In this document: positions 1 through 7,406 of the stretch, one piece after another
Layout: every line of letters begins with the position of its first letter
Numbering within the stretch: position 1 is the first letter of the stretch
NCBI GenBank assembly: GCA_963659365.1
Contig: CAVKTI010000070.1
Location: 1-10,395, forward strand
Reading direction: 5' to 3'
Source: W0P28-013 sp963659365
Lineage (GTDB): Bacteria; Bacteroidota; Bacteroidia; Bacteroidales; Paludibacteraceae
DNA length: 10,395 bases
Translations under genes and position numbers: made by a program
Notes under the pieces: generated by a model
What the model was told of the DNA's origin: nothing
Database searches by the model: none
Seen by the model: the letters and a program-made list of their open reading frames with translations, nothing else

Positions 1-57
1 CCTTTTCAGACTCACAAAGTTATACGCCTAATCCCCTAGATTTATCGGGTGAGCCCA

Positions 58-87
58 AAACTCCCCGAACTTTCGCTCGGGGAGTTT
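58..87 (-). terminator. Rho-independent terminator after glycogen phosphorylase
   Basis: A perfect 11-bp inverted repeat (AAACTCCCCGA / TCGGGGAGTTT) with an 8-nt loop starts 9 nt past the phosphorylase stop codon. Read on the minus strand the stem ends in TTTT, so it fits as that operon's terminator. On the plus strand it is followed by TTTGCATTTTGTTT, so it may work in both directions. Positions 1-57 show no recognisable gene. Confidence 0.8.
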
Positions 88-96
88 GCATTTTGT

Positions 97-2661
97 TTAG
101 TTGGTGCGTTGTAGCCAGCGCACATAGCAGAAGTCCATGCGGTGCGGCAAATCGGCATTCTTGGGGAACATGCGGAAGGCGTACTTGTAGGTGCCGCCCT
201 GCTCGAGCACATATTCGAGTTTGAATGTGAGCAACGCTCCCTCGCGTTTCACCAAGTCGAATTCGCGCTTGTCGGCGATGTGCATCTTGCCTTTTTCGTC
301 GGTGCTGGTCATCACCAGTTCTACACCGATGCAGGTGTCGTTCAACTCTTTGGTGTCGATTTTGGCAACTATTTCGGTGCGTCCGCCCACCTCCACTTTG
401 TCGAGGTTTTGGATTTCGAGCGACTGCACTTCGATGTTGTCCCAGCATTTTGCCACGCGTTTTTTCCAAGCGGCAATCTCTTTGGCTTTGGCGCAGCCGT
501 TGGCAGCGAGTGCGGCCGAGCGTTTGGCCAGTGGCGTGTAGAAACGCTCGATGTAGTCGTCGATCATGCGTTTGGTGGTGAAGCGCGGCGTGATTTGCGA
601 AATCGATTTTTTGATGTAGGCAATCCACTCAGGCGAGAAACCTTTGGTATTTTTGGCAAAATAGAGCGGTATAATCTCGTTTTCGAGCATACTGTAGATG
701 GTTGCCGCGTCAAGTTGGTCTTGGTGTTGCTGATTTTCGTAGGTGCGTTTGTCGGTCAGAGCCCAGCCTGCGCCTTCTACATAGCCTTCGAGCCACCAGC
801 CATCGAGTACCGAGAAGTTGAGTACGCCGTTCATCTGCGCTTTTTCGCCCGATGTGCCAGAGGCTTCGAGCGGGCGCGTGGGCGTGTTGAGCCAAATATC
901 AACGCCCGAAATCAGGCGTTTGGCCAAGCGCATATCGTAGTTTTCGAGGAAGATGATTTTGCCCAAGAATTGCGGCATACGCGATATTTCGATAATGCGT
1001 TTGATGAGTGCCTGTCCGCCGCCGTCGGCTGGGTGCGCCTTGCCAGTGTAGAGGAACTGCACGGGGTGAATCGGGTCGTTCACAATGCGCTCCAAACGCT
1101 CCAAATCGGTGAAGAGCAGGTGGGCGCGCTTGTAGGTGGCAAAACGGCGTCCAAAACCGATAATCAGCGCATTAGGATTGATACGGTCGAGTATCGAAAC
1201 GATTTTCGACGGATCTTGCTGCGTCTTGAGCCAATTCTCTTGGAACTGCGTTTTGATGTACTCTATCAGTTTGTTTTTCAGAGCGGTGCGCGTTGCCCAA
1301 ATCTCTTCGTCGGGCACATCGTTTATCTTGCTCCAAATTTTCATGTTCGATTGGTCGGCGTAGAAGCCTTTGCCAAAATACTTTTCATAGACGGCTTTCC
1401 ACTCCGAGGCCGCCCACGACGGCATGTGAACGCCGTTGGTAACATAACTTACATGGAGTTCTTCGGGCAGATAGCCTTTCCAAATGGGCGAGAACATCTC
1501 TTGCGACACTTTGCCGTGAAGCCAACTTACGCCGTTCACGGCTTGGCACATATTGCAGGCAAAAACCGACATCGAGAATTTCTCCTGACTGCCAGGATTT
1601 TCGCGTCCCATATCGATAAATTCGTTCCAACTGATGCCGAGTTTTTCAGGATAACTGCCCATGTATTTGCCAAACAGACTCTCGTCGAAAGCGTCGTGGC
1701 CAGCAGGAACAGGCGTGTGGCAGGTGTAGAGCGACGAGGCGCGCACCACTTCCAACGCTTCCGAAATGTTCAAGCCGCTCTGCACATAATCGACCAAACG
1801 CTGCACGCTGATGAGCGCGGCGTGACCCTCGTTGCAGTGGTAAACTTGCTTGGTGATGCCCAATTTTTTCAACATCAGCATACCGCCAATGCCGAGCATA
1901 ATCTCCTGTTTCATGCGGTTTTCCCAGTCGCCGCCGTAGAGTTGGTGCGTTATCGAGCGGTCCCATTCGCTATTCATCTCCATGTCGGTGTCGAGCAGGT
2001 AGAGCGACACGCGCCCCACAGCCACGCGCCAAACATAGGCGTACACAATGCGGTCGGGATAAGGCACTTCCACAATCATCGGTTGGCCATTGGCCTCGTG
2101 CACCTGCGTAATCGGCAGGCGGTTGAAGTTTTGCGCCTCGTAGTTGGCTATCTGCTGACCGTCCATCGTCAGTGTTTGCGTGAAATAGCCGTAGCGATAG
2201 AGAAACCCGACGGCGGTCATGTCCACTTGGTGGTCGGAAGCCTCTTTCAGATAGTCGCCCGCCAGCACGCCAAGTCCGCCCGAGTAGATTTTCAGGTGGT
2301 CGGTCAAGCCATATTCCATGCTGAAATAGGCTACCGACGGATATTTGTCGCTCGGTTTTGTATCGACATAGGCGCGAAATTCGGCATAAACTTCGTCCAA
2401 TTTTTTCAGAAATTTCTCATCTTCGGCCAGTTCGTTGAGGCGTTCCACTTTCACATGCTCCAACATGGCCACAGGGTTGTGGCGCACTTGGCTCCACAAT
2501 TTTGGATCGATCGAACGGAACAACGACTTGGCATTGACCGACCAGACCCACCAAAGATTCAACGACATTTCGTGCAGACGCTCGAGTGTCTTCGGCAGTC
2601 TGGTTTTCACTGTAATTTCAACCCAACTGGGTTCGTTTACATGATTCACTTTTACTTCCAT
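97..2661 (-). CDS. glgP: Alpha-glucan (glycogen) phosphorylase, GT35, TIGR02094/DUF3417 type
   Basis: This is a cytoplasmic PLP enzyme that releases glucose-1-phosphate from alpha-1,4-glucan ends. The 854-residue protein shows an N-terminal DUF3417-like segment (about 1-110, with NLWWVWSVNA at 35-44), then the phosphorylase core with YFSMEYGL (112-119) and YSGGLGVLAGDYLKEASD (126-143). The PLP-lysine region EASGTSGEKAQMNG contains K607, the expected Schiff-base lysine by comparison with the family's EASGTSGMK. A C-terminal segment from about 745 to 854 looks beta-rich and is usual in this subfamily. The length fits and no frameshift is seen. The ATG at 2661 lies 39 nt after the stop of the glycogen synthase gene on the same strand, so the two are probably one operon. 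No Shine-Dalgarno sequence is seen, as is normal in Bacteroidota. The annotation is secure; substrate preference (glycogen or maltodextrin) is inferred from the neighbour. Confidence 0.95.
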   Translation of the reverse strand: MEVKVNHVNEPSWVEITVKTRLPKTLERLHEMSLNLWWVWSVNAKSLFRSIDPKLWSQVRHNPVAMLEHVKVERLNELAEDEKFLKKLDEVYAEFRAYVDTKPSDKYPSVAYFSMEYGLTDHLKIYSGGLGVLAGDYLKEASDHQVDMTAVGFLYRYGYFTQTLTMDGQQIANYEAQNFNRLPITQVHEANGQPMIVEVPYPDRIVYAYVWRVAVGRVSLYLLDTDMEMNSEWDRSITHQLYGGDWENRMKQEIMLGIGGMLMLKKLGITKQVYHCNEGHAALISVQRLVDYVQSGLNISEALEVVRASSLYTCHTPVPAGHDAFDESLFGKYMGSYPEKLGISWNEFIDMGRENPGSQEKFSMSVFACNMCQAVNGVSWLHGKVSQEMFSPIWKGYLPEELHVSYVTNGVHMPSWAASEWKAVYEKYFGKGFYADQSNMKIWSKINDVPDEEIWATRTALKNKLIEYIKTQFQENWLKTQQDPSKIVSILDRINPNALIIGFGRRFATYKRAHLLFTDLERLERIVNDPIHPVQFLYTGKAHPADGGGQALIKRIIEISRMPQFLGKIIFLENYDMRLAKRLISGVDIWLNTPTRPLEASGTSGEKAQMNGVLNFSVLDGWWLEGYVEGAGWALTDKRTYENQQHQDQLDAATIYSMLENEIIPLYFAKNTKGFSPEWIAYIKKSISQITPRFTTKRMIDDYIERFYTPLAKRSAALAANGCAKAKEIAAWKKRVAKCWDNIEVQSLEIQNLDKVEVGGRTEIVAKIDTKELNDTCIGVELVMTSTDEKGKMHIADKREFDLVKREGALLTFKLEYVLEQGGTYKYAFRMFPKNADLPHRMDFCYVRWLQRTN

Positions 2662-2700
2662 AATAGTTCTAAAATGGTGTTTATTCGTTTTTTGAAACGG

Positions 2701-4326
2701 TTACTTTTTCACTTTTCGCAGAGCAATGTCGTACGCTTTGTAATAGTAGGCGATGAACTCGCTCCACAGGGCTTTTTGTGCCGTGGCGGCTGCGCGTGCG
2801 CGAATCTTGTTCTGCTCCACAGCCGACAGATTGGCGTATTCGGCCATCATGCCCGACACTGCAGCAACCACCTCGTGGTAGTTGTAGTCGGAGCGATGCA
2901 CCACGCCCACGCCCATGTCGATATTTTGTGCCGATAGCGATGCCCACTGCCCAAAGCCCGACAAATCGGTAGTGATAGTAGGAATGCCAAAAGCCACGCT
3001 CTCGAGCGGCGTGTAGCCCCACGGCTCGTAGTACGACGGATAGGCCGTGAGGTCGAACCCAATCAGCAGATTGTAGTACGATGTATTGAAAATGCCATCT
3101 GCGCCGTTCAAGTAGGTCGGCACAAAAATGACTTTCACAGGTTCTTCTTTGCGATTTGTGAGGTGAAACCAATGAATTGCGCTCAAAATGCGGTCGTTCC
3201 ACGGTTCTACCAAATTGTGCGTTACAAACGGATTGTCGAGTGTTTCGGGGTGGCGGCCAGCCAGTTTCTCGGCCAAATCGATGCGCGCGCCACTCGACCA
3301 CGCTGGCACCAACACAAACGCCACCACTTCGCGCGAGAGCGGCCGCTGCGAAAGCGATTTCAGCGACTCGATAAATAGGTCGATTCCTTTGTTTTTGTAC
3401 TCGTAACGCCCTGATGTTGAGATAAATAGCGCATTATCGGCCAGTTTGTAGCCCAACAACGCCTCCGCCACGCGGCGCAGTTTTTCGCGCGCACTTTTCC
3501 GTGCCGCATCGAAGCGCACGCCTTTCGGCACAAAATCGTCTTCAAAACCGTTGGGAGTAACCACATCGGCAGGTTTTTCGAGCAGTTGCGTACATTCGCG
3601 GTCGGTGATGTCGCTCACCGTGGTGAAGCAGTCGGCCACATGTGCCGCCACTTTTTCTACCGAATGTTTTGCCACCATGTTCAGGTCGCGTGCCATCTGG
3701 TCGCCGTTGTACTCGTGCAGATAGTCGTAGAGCGGCTTGTGGTTGCCCGCAATAGAGCGCCCTATCGAAGTGGCGTGTGTGGTGAAAATAGTGGCAATTT
3801 CGGGCATGTGGTGTTTGAGATACAATTCGCCGAAAGCGGTCATCCACTCGTTGAAGTGCGCCACAATGCGCTTTTTCCCCAATTTGTAGAAGCGGACAAA
3901 ACTCTCCACCGCCATACCAACGGCATAACCAAACATCGACGAGTCGTCGTAGTCGCCGTAGGCTTGCAGCGAATCGACACCAAACCAGCGCCAAAAATCG
4001 CCGTAGATGTTGTTTTTCTGCAACAAAAACGGCTTATAATCGACGAGCATAACCAGCGGTCGCCCGCACACATTCCAGCGTCCAATGCGCACTTTCAGGT
4101 TTTGTGTGTCGTGCGCAAATGCCACCCAATCGGCAAAATCGTCGGTGGGAATAAAATCGATTGCTTTGCGTTCTTGCCAAATGTCGGGACCGATGAACAG
4201 CAGATGGTCGCCCAACTTTTTTTCGAGGGTACGCGCACGCGTCGAGAGCACCGTGTAGATGCCGCCGACCTTATTGCATACCTCCCAACTCGTTTCGAAG
4301 ATATAATCGGGTGAAATGTATCCCAT
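2701..4326 (-). CDS. Glycogen synthase, eukaryote-like GT3 family
   Basis: The enzyme transfers glucose from a nucleotide sugar to growing glycogen in the cytoplasm. The 541-residue product has the GT3 signatures: ETSWEVCNKVGGIYTVLSTR (11-30), HFNEW (157-161), TTHATSIGRSIAG (182-194), TPNGF (257-261), SGRYEYKNKG (305-314) and YEPWGYTPLE (433-442). The last contains the E-x7-E pair E434/E442. It is shorter than the roughly 700-residue yeast and animal enzymes and ends soon after the catalytic core, so it lacks their phosphorylated C-terminal tail. It belongs to GT3, not the GT5 GlgA family of most bacteria, so no glg symbol is given. An in-frame ATG at 4392 would add 22 residues, but it falls inside the promoter; ATG 4326 places the family's N-terminal motif at the right distance. 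The phosphorylase gene follows after 39 nt. Confidence 0.94.
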   Translation of the reverse strand: MGYISPDYIFETSWEVCNKVGGIYTVLSTRARTLEKKLGDHLLFIGPDIWQERKAIDFIPTDDFADWVAFAHDTQNLKVRIGRWNVCGRPLVMLVDYKPFLLQKNNIYGDFWRWFGVDSLQAYGDYDDSSMFGYAVGMAVESFVRFYKLGKKRIVAHFNEWMTAFGELYLKHHMPEIATIFTTHATSIGRSIAGNHKPLYDYLHEYNGDQMARDLNMVAKHSVEKVAAHVADCFTTVSDITDRECTQLLEKPADVVTPNGFEDDFVPKGVRFDAARKSAREKLRRVAEALLGYKLADNALFISTSGRYEYKNKGIDLFIESLKSLSQRPLSREVVAFVLVPAWSSGARIDLAEKLAGRHPETLDNPFVTHNLVEPWNDRILSAIHWFHLTNRKEEPVKVIFVPTYLNGADGIFNTSYYNLLIGFDLTAYPSYYEPWGYTPLESVAFGIPTITTDLSGFGQWASLSAQNIDMGVGVVHRSDYNYHEVVAAVSGMMAEYANLSAVEQNKIRARAAATAQKALWSEFIAYYYKAYDIALRKVKK

Positions 4327-4359
4327 CGATAGAGGCGTGTTATCTTTTTTTTGCGGTTG

Positions 4360-4393
4360 CAAAGTTACAAAATGTTTGCGACATATCTGCAAA
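4360..4393 (-). promoter_or_regulatory. Bacteroides-type promoter of the glycogen operon
   Basis: On the minus strand TAACTTTG (4360-4367) matches the -7 consensus TAnnTTTG. A TTTG lies 22 nt upstream (4390-4393), slightly more than the usual 19-21. Transcription would start near 4353, giving a leader of roughly 27 nt before ATG 4326. This also argues against the upstream ATG at 4392. Confidence 0.65.
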
Positions 4394-4414
4394 CTTGCGC
4401 ATCTTATTTTTCGT

Positions 4415-4446
4415 TAAAAATATGTTTTACAGCATAATCGCACAAA
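4415..4446 (-). promoter_or_regulatory. Degenerate second promoter supplied by repeat copy 1
   Basis: On the minus strand TTTG (4443-4446, inside the direct repeat) is followed after exactly 20 nt by TATTTTTA (4415-4422), one base away from TAnnTTTG. The geometry is the same as in the promoter at 4697-4728, made with the other repeat copy. If active it would read into the glycogen synthase gene with a leader of about 80 nt. It may instead be a decayed promoter. Confidence 0.3.
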
Positions 4447-4502
4447 AAAACAGAAGCGTCGCTCAAAAAAAACGCTCCTGCCCTTACTATTGCAGTGTCC
4501 AA
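4436..4502 (-). repeat. Direct repeat, copy 1 (67 bp)
   Basis: It matches 4718-4785 at about 64 of 68 aligned positions with one indel. Both copies contain the imperfect palindrome CAGAAGCG ... CGCTCCTG (here 4451-4458 / 4473-4480; one G-T pair as RNA) around an A8/T8 tract. On the minus strand both end in the TTTG -33 element. The copies have the same orientation and flank the 47-codon gene. Confidence 0.85.
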
Positions 4503-4530
4503 GTCTTGCGACTTGCTATCTCGACTAAAT

Positions 4531-4674
4531 TTATACGGGCGTAGCGAACTTAAATCCATGTTTTTGAGCCAACTGTTTGAGGTCGCCATTACTGCGTATA
4601 CACTTGCGTATACAACGCTTGTCGTCTAACATCTGCTGGAAAACATTTTTGTTTTTAGCGTTAGATTTGTCCAT
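4531..4674 (-). CDS. Small basic protein of unknown function (47 aa)
   Basis: The product starts MDKSNAKNKNVFQQML and ends KQLAQKHGFKFATPV. It is rich in lysine and arginine, has two cysteines (near 30 and 34 in its CIRKCIRSNG stretch) and no signal peptide or membrane segment. The middle to end (IRSNGDLKQLAQKHGF) could form a short helix-turn-helix-like pair, which is only a guess. ATG 4674 is preferred over longer in-frame starts because a very good promoter sits just upstream (4697-4728). Codons upstream of 4674 only translate the promoter and the repeat, which is also why a second ORF over repeat copy 1 shows a similar peptide. Small proteins of this style seem familiar to me from Bacteroidales, but I cannot assign a family. 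It lies between two direct repeats, upstream of the glycogen operon on the same strand. Confidence 0.6.
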   Translation of the reverse strand: MDKSNAKNKNVFQQMLDDKRCIRKCIRSNGDLKQLAQKHGFKFATPV

Positions 4675-4696
4675 AATTTTACCCTTTTTCGATGGA

Positions 4697-4728
4697 CAAA
4701 AATACAACATTTTTTCTAATCGCACAAA
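4697..4728 (-). promoter_or_regulatory. Promoter of the 47-codon gene
   Basis: On the minus strand TTTG (4725-4728) and TATTTTTG (4697-4704, a perfect TAnnTTTG) are 20 nt apart, the ideal Bacteroides arrangement. The -33 element is part of direct repeat copy 2. Transcription would begin near 4690, about 16 nt before ATG 4674. Confidence 0.7.
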
Positions 4729-4785
4729 AAAGACAGAAGCGCCACTCAAAAAAAACGCTCCTGCCCTTACTATTGCAGTGCCCAA
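4718..4785 (-). repeat. Direct repeat, copy 2 (68 bp)
   Basis: Partner of 4436-4502. The internal palindrome arms are at 4734-4741 and 4756-4763. It lies directly upstream of, and partly within, the promoter of the 47-codon gene, so it is an upstream promoter module as well as a repeat. Confidence 0.85.
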
Positions 4786-4873
4786 TGCCGTTCGCATTCC
4801 GAAACGCCGCAATTATCAAATCTTCAAATAATTTGGTCTTTTGTCTTTATTCAATGATATTGTTTATTTTTCT

Positions 4874-4895
4874 CGGACGCACTCGGTGCGTTCCT
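4874..4895 (-). repeat. Short palindromic repeat, family P1, copy 1
   Basis: On the minus strand this is AGGAACGCACCGAGTGCGTC plus CG, one mismatch from the copies at 8840-8861 and 10103-10124. The core is an 8-bp hairpin, GGACGCAC-CGA-GTGCGTCC (one mismatch in this copy). It lies in the 280-bp gap between the 47-codon gene and pycB. Confidence 0.75.
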
Positions 4896-4903
4896 ACAAT
4901 TTG

Positions 4904-4956
4904 GAATTTGAAATTTGAAATTTTGAAATTGCGGCTCTGCCGCATCACTGCTCACT
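4904..4956 (+). repeat. AAATTTG heptamer array plus TGCGGC palindrome module
   Basis: Degenerate copies of AAATTTG (4904-4931) run into the palindrome TGCGGC-TCT-GCCGCA (4930-4944) and then TCACTGCTCACT. The part 4922-4956 recurs almost unchanged at 7679-7712 in the mrp leader. Here it overlaps the first bases of the pycB stop codon. On the minus strand the hairpin follows the pycB stop and could be a weak terminator, since only ATTTC follows it. Confidence 0.6.
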
Positions 4957-6721
4957 ATTTTTCGAGGTATGCCACAATGTCGCCTTTTTGAACCATTGTG
5001 CCCTGCTCTTTCGGCTCGATGATTTTGCCTGCAAAGAGTGCTGGCATCACCTCCAAACCGCGCCCATTGGTCTGAATGGCGCACAAGAAATCGCCCTCTT
5101 TGTACTGCTTCCCTTCGGCGGGTTTCACCGATTTGTCCAGATAGTCGAACTCCCACAACAGCCGCCCCGAAGCGGTCGCCGCGATTGGTTCGGCGTTTGG
5201 GTGGCGCAACGCACGGAAATCGGGCACTTGCACCACCGCTCCCGAAGCCTTGAACTTGGCCTCCATCTTCTGCTGCAACTCGGCATTGAAGCGTTTTTTC
5301 GCCTCGCCCGACTTGTATTCGCGGTATTGCTTGTCGTGCATGGCAAACTCGAACAGTTCTTCGTCGTCTTGACCGCGCTCCCAGCCGAGTTCTTCCATCT
5401 CTTTGATGTATTTTGGCAACACATTCGGGTAGTTGTCCTGCGGATTGCCTTCGAAAAATTCGAACCCTTTTTCTTTGGCGAGTGCCACAATTTCGGGGTC
5501 GAGTTTGCCGGGCAGATGACCCGCTTTGCCCAAAATCATATCCCAAGTGTTGGGGTCGATCATCGTCCAGCGGCCTTGCCCTTTGCTCATGGCAAACACA
5601 TTCATCAACGCCACATTTTTAGTGTATTGGCTGAACGGCGTAACCAGTGGCGGATAGCCGAGTTTTGGCCAAATATATTTCACTTCGTCGAACAACTGCA
5701 CAAGCAGTTCGTCTTCGGTGAGTTCGGCTTTGCCTTGCGCTTTCAAATTGCTGTTGATGGCAGCGTGAACGCCTTTCAAATCGGCCATGAGCGAACCCAT
5801 CATGCCGCCAGGCAGTCCGCAACCAACCAGCAACGAACTCATGTGGCTATTGCGCGGGTCGATAAAGTAGCCCAAAAAGTCGTCGATGAAACTCTGCGTC
5901 AGTCGGCGCGCCTCCATGTAGGCTTTCATATCGATTTCGGGGACGGCAAATCCAGCGTCCTTCAACATCGCCTGAATGGTGATAACATCGGGGTGAACCA
6001 TGCCCCACGAGAGCGGTTCCATCGCCACATCGAACACATCGCCGCCTGCCTTCGCCACCTCGAGCACCGAAGCCACCGAAAAACCGGGACCGCTATGGCC
6101 GTGATACTGCACCGTGATGTCGGGGTGGTTGGTCTTTATCGATTTCACAATAGTGCCGAGAATCGTTGGGCGACCGATGCCTGCCATATCTTTCAGACAG
6201 ATCTCCTGCGCGCCCGCTTCGATGAGTTGCTCCGCCATATTGATGTAGTATTCGGCGGTATGCACGGGCGAATAGGTGATACACATCGAGGCTTGCGCCA
6301 CCATGCCCGCCTGTTTTGCCCAGCGAATCGACGGAATGATGTTGCGCACATCGTTCAATCCGCAGAAAATACGCGTGATGTCGGTGCCTTGCGCCTTTTT
6401 CACTTTGTACATCAGTTCGCGCACATCGGCAGGAACGGGATTCATGCGCAGGCCGTTCAAACCGCGGTCGAGCATGTGGGTCTGTATGCCCACCTCGTTG
6501 AATGGCTTGGTAAAGGTGCGCACGGCTTGGTTCGGGTTTTCGCCGTAGAGCAAATTGACCTGCTCCGAGGCGCCGCCGTTGGTCTCGACGCGCGCAAAAC
6601 AGCCCATATCGATGATGACTGGCGCAATTTTGGCCAACTGGTCTTTGCGTGGCACATACTTGCCCGACGACTGCCACATATCGCGGTAAACGAGGCTAAA
6701 TTTTATCTCTCTCTTGCCCAT
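4955..6721 (-). CDS. pycB: Carboxyltransferase subunit, pyruvate carboxylase B / oxaloacetate decarboxylase alpha type, with non-canonical biotinyl-like domain
   Basis: The 588-residue protein has an HMGL-like carboxyltransferase barrel at the N-terminus. YRDMWQSSGKYVPR (12-25) supplies the metal-ligand aspartate D14, with W in place of the H of the usual RDAHQS. CLKDMAG (175-181) supplies K177, the lysine carbamylated in relatives, and QYHGHSGPG (205-213) supplies the zinc ligands H207 and H209. A conserved PycB/OadA C-terminal region follows (GYPPLVTPFSQY at 355-366; GKAGHLPGKLDPE at 398-410). Residues 520-588 resemble a biotinyl/lipoyl hammerhead, but where EAMKM is expected the protein has QTNGR (550-554), so the biotin lysine is missing. 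The enzyme should move carboxyl groups between biotin and pyruvate/oxaloacetate; the biotin carrier and carboxylase or membrane partners must be encoded elsewhere. I see no clear TAnnTTTG promoter just upstream. The pycB symbol is by family; oadA-like is equally possible. Confidence 0.88.
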   Translation of the reverse strand: MGKREIKFSLVYRDMWQSSGKYVPRKDQLAKIAPVIIDMGCFARVETNGGASEQVNLLYGENPNQAVRTFTKPFNEVGIQTHMLDRGLNGLRMNPVPADVRELMYKVKKAQGTDITRIFCGLNDVRNIIPSIRWAKQAGMVAQASMCITYSPVHTAEYYINMAEQLIEAGAQEICLKDMAGIGRPTILGTIVKSIKTNHPDITVQYHGHSGPGFSVASVLEVAKAGGDVFDVAMEPLSWGMVHPDVITIQAMLKDAGFAVPEIDMKAYMEARRLTQSFIDDFLGYFIDPRNSHMSSLLVGCGLPGGMMGSLMADLKGVHAAINSNLKAQGKAELTEDELLVQLFDEVKYIWPKLGYPPLVTPFSQYTKNVALMNVFAMSKGQGRWTMIDPNTWDMILGKAGHLPGKLDPEIVALAKEKGFEFFEGNPQDNYPNVLPKYIKEMEELGWERGQDDEELFEFAMHDKQYREYKSGEAKKRFNAELQQKMEAKFKASGAVVQVPDFRALRHPNAEPIAATASGRLLWEFDYLDKSVKPAEGKQYKEGDFLCAIQTNGRGLEVMPALFAGKIIEPKEQGTMVQKGDIVAYLEK

Positions 6722-6752
6722 TTTTTTTGTGTTTTTCGATGTTTTTTCTGTA

Positions 6753-6953
6753 GGGGACTTCTATAAATTCCCCGTTTTGTAAAATTTTTAATAACTACTG
6801 GATTTCTGAACACTTTTGTGCGCTTTTTGTTTTTGGACTGCATCTCTTTGACTTTCGCTCAATTACAATGCACCGCATTGCGCTTTCGTTCAAGCCAAAC
6901 ATCTGCTATTCCAAAATTCAAAAATCACTACAAGGCAATTTATAGAAATCCCC
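6753..6953. repeat. 201-bp intergenic stretch with 17-bp inverted-repeat ends
   Basis: GGGGACTTCTATAAATT (6753-6769) reappears inverted, with one mismatch, at 6937-6953. The left arm is itself palindromic (GGGGA ... TCCCC, 6753-6773). Inside are a small palindrome CAATGC-ACC-GCATTG (6866-6880) flanked by CTTTCGCTCAA and CTTTCGTTCAA, and no coding sequence. The layout is like a MITE (a small non-coding transposon-like element), but no clean target-site duplication is visible. It fills nearly the whole gap between pycB and the DUF5606 gene. Confidence 0.5.
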
Positions 6954-6958
6954 TGATT

Positions 6959-7378
6959 TTATTCGGCTTTTTCGGCGGCTTCGTCCTGCTCTGCAAAGTC
7001 GGTGATGCCGCTGGCTATCAGCAGGTTGTACCACTGCACCAATTTTTTCACATCGCCGGGGTGCACATGGTCGCGGTCGAAGTTGGGAAGCACGCTCTCG
7101 AACCACTCAAAAAGTTCTGCGCCCGAGGCTTTCGGGTCGACAGAGGCGGTTTTGCCAGCCTCTTTGGCTTTGACGAGTTCGAAAATTTCGCGAAGCGGTT
7201 TTTCACCGTCTTCGGTAAACATGGCGATGTCGGACAGTGCCACGGCTTTTTCGTGGCTGAACGACGGGAAACGCTTTTTGTCGATAAGCGATTCGACGAT
7301 AATCATGCCCTTGTTCGACTGTGCCACAACTTTGTACAGTCCGGGACGCCCCGTGATGGTCAGAATGTTTTTCAACAT
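6959..7378 (-). CDS. DUF5606-family protein
   Basis: The 139-residue product starts MLKNILTITGRPGLYKVVAQ, then has FPSFSHEKAVALSDIAMFTE and the charged EKPLREIFELVKAKEAGK. That order of motifs is what I know of DUF5606, a small cytoplasmic Bacteroidota family of unknown function. The C-terminal half has a helical, aromatic-rich region (ELFEWFESVLPNFDRDHVHP) and an acidic tail. No signal peptide or membrane segment belongs to it. A longer in-frame ORF begins at 7516, but its extra 46 residues translate promoter and leader, so ATG 7378 is chosen, 60 nt downstream of a TATCTTTG box. It is divergent from mrp across 361 bp and lies 237 bp upstream of pycB on the same strand; whether they are co-transcribed is unclear. 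Confidence 0.85.
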   Translation of the reverse strand: MLKNILTITGRPGLYKVVAQSNKGMIIVESLIDKKRFPSFSHEKAVALSDIAMFTEDGEKPLREIFELVKAKEAGKTASVDPKASGAELFEWFESVLPNFDRDHVHPGDVKKLVQWYNLLIASGITDFAEQDEAAEKAE

Positions 7379-7406
7379 AATTTTTTGTCGGTTTGTTAAA
7401 CAGAAC

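Noticed and set aside
142..2937. A 931-codon open frame on the plus strand opposite the phosphorylase gene and into the synthase gene.
   Set aside because: Its peptide is rich in H, F, V and R and has no recognisable domain. It exists because the real genes rarely use codons whose complement is a stop. Both genes beneath it are strongly conserved.
4327..4392. A 22-residue N-terminal extension of the glycogen synthase.
   Set aside because: Its ATG overlaps the -33 element and the frame runs through the -7 box, so it would not be on the transcript.
4404..4589. A 61-codon minus-strand frame with a peptide similar to the upstream part of the frame over 4675-4812.
   Set aside because: The peptide similarity only mirrors the DNA direct repeat, which carries promoter elements; the frame has no suitable start context.
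4988..6766. A 592-codon open frame on the plus strand opposite pycB.
   Set aside because: Same cause: a low-complexity, histidine- and arginine-rich translation with no motifs, opposite a clear enzyme gene.
6818..7399. A 193-codon plus-strand frame opposite the DUF5606 gene.
   Set aside because: It is a shadow of the DUF5606 gene and crosses the MITE-like stretch; the product has no motif and no promoter is seen.
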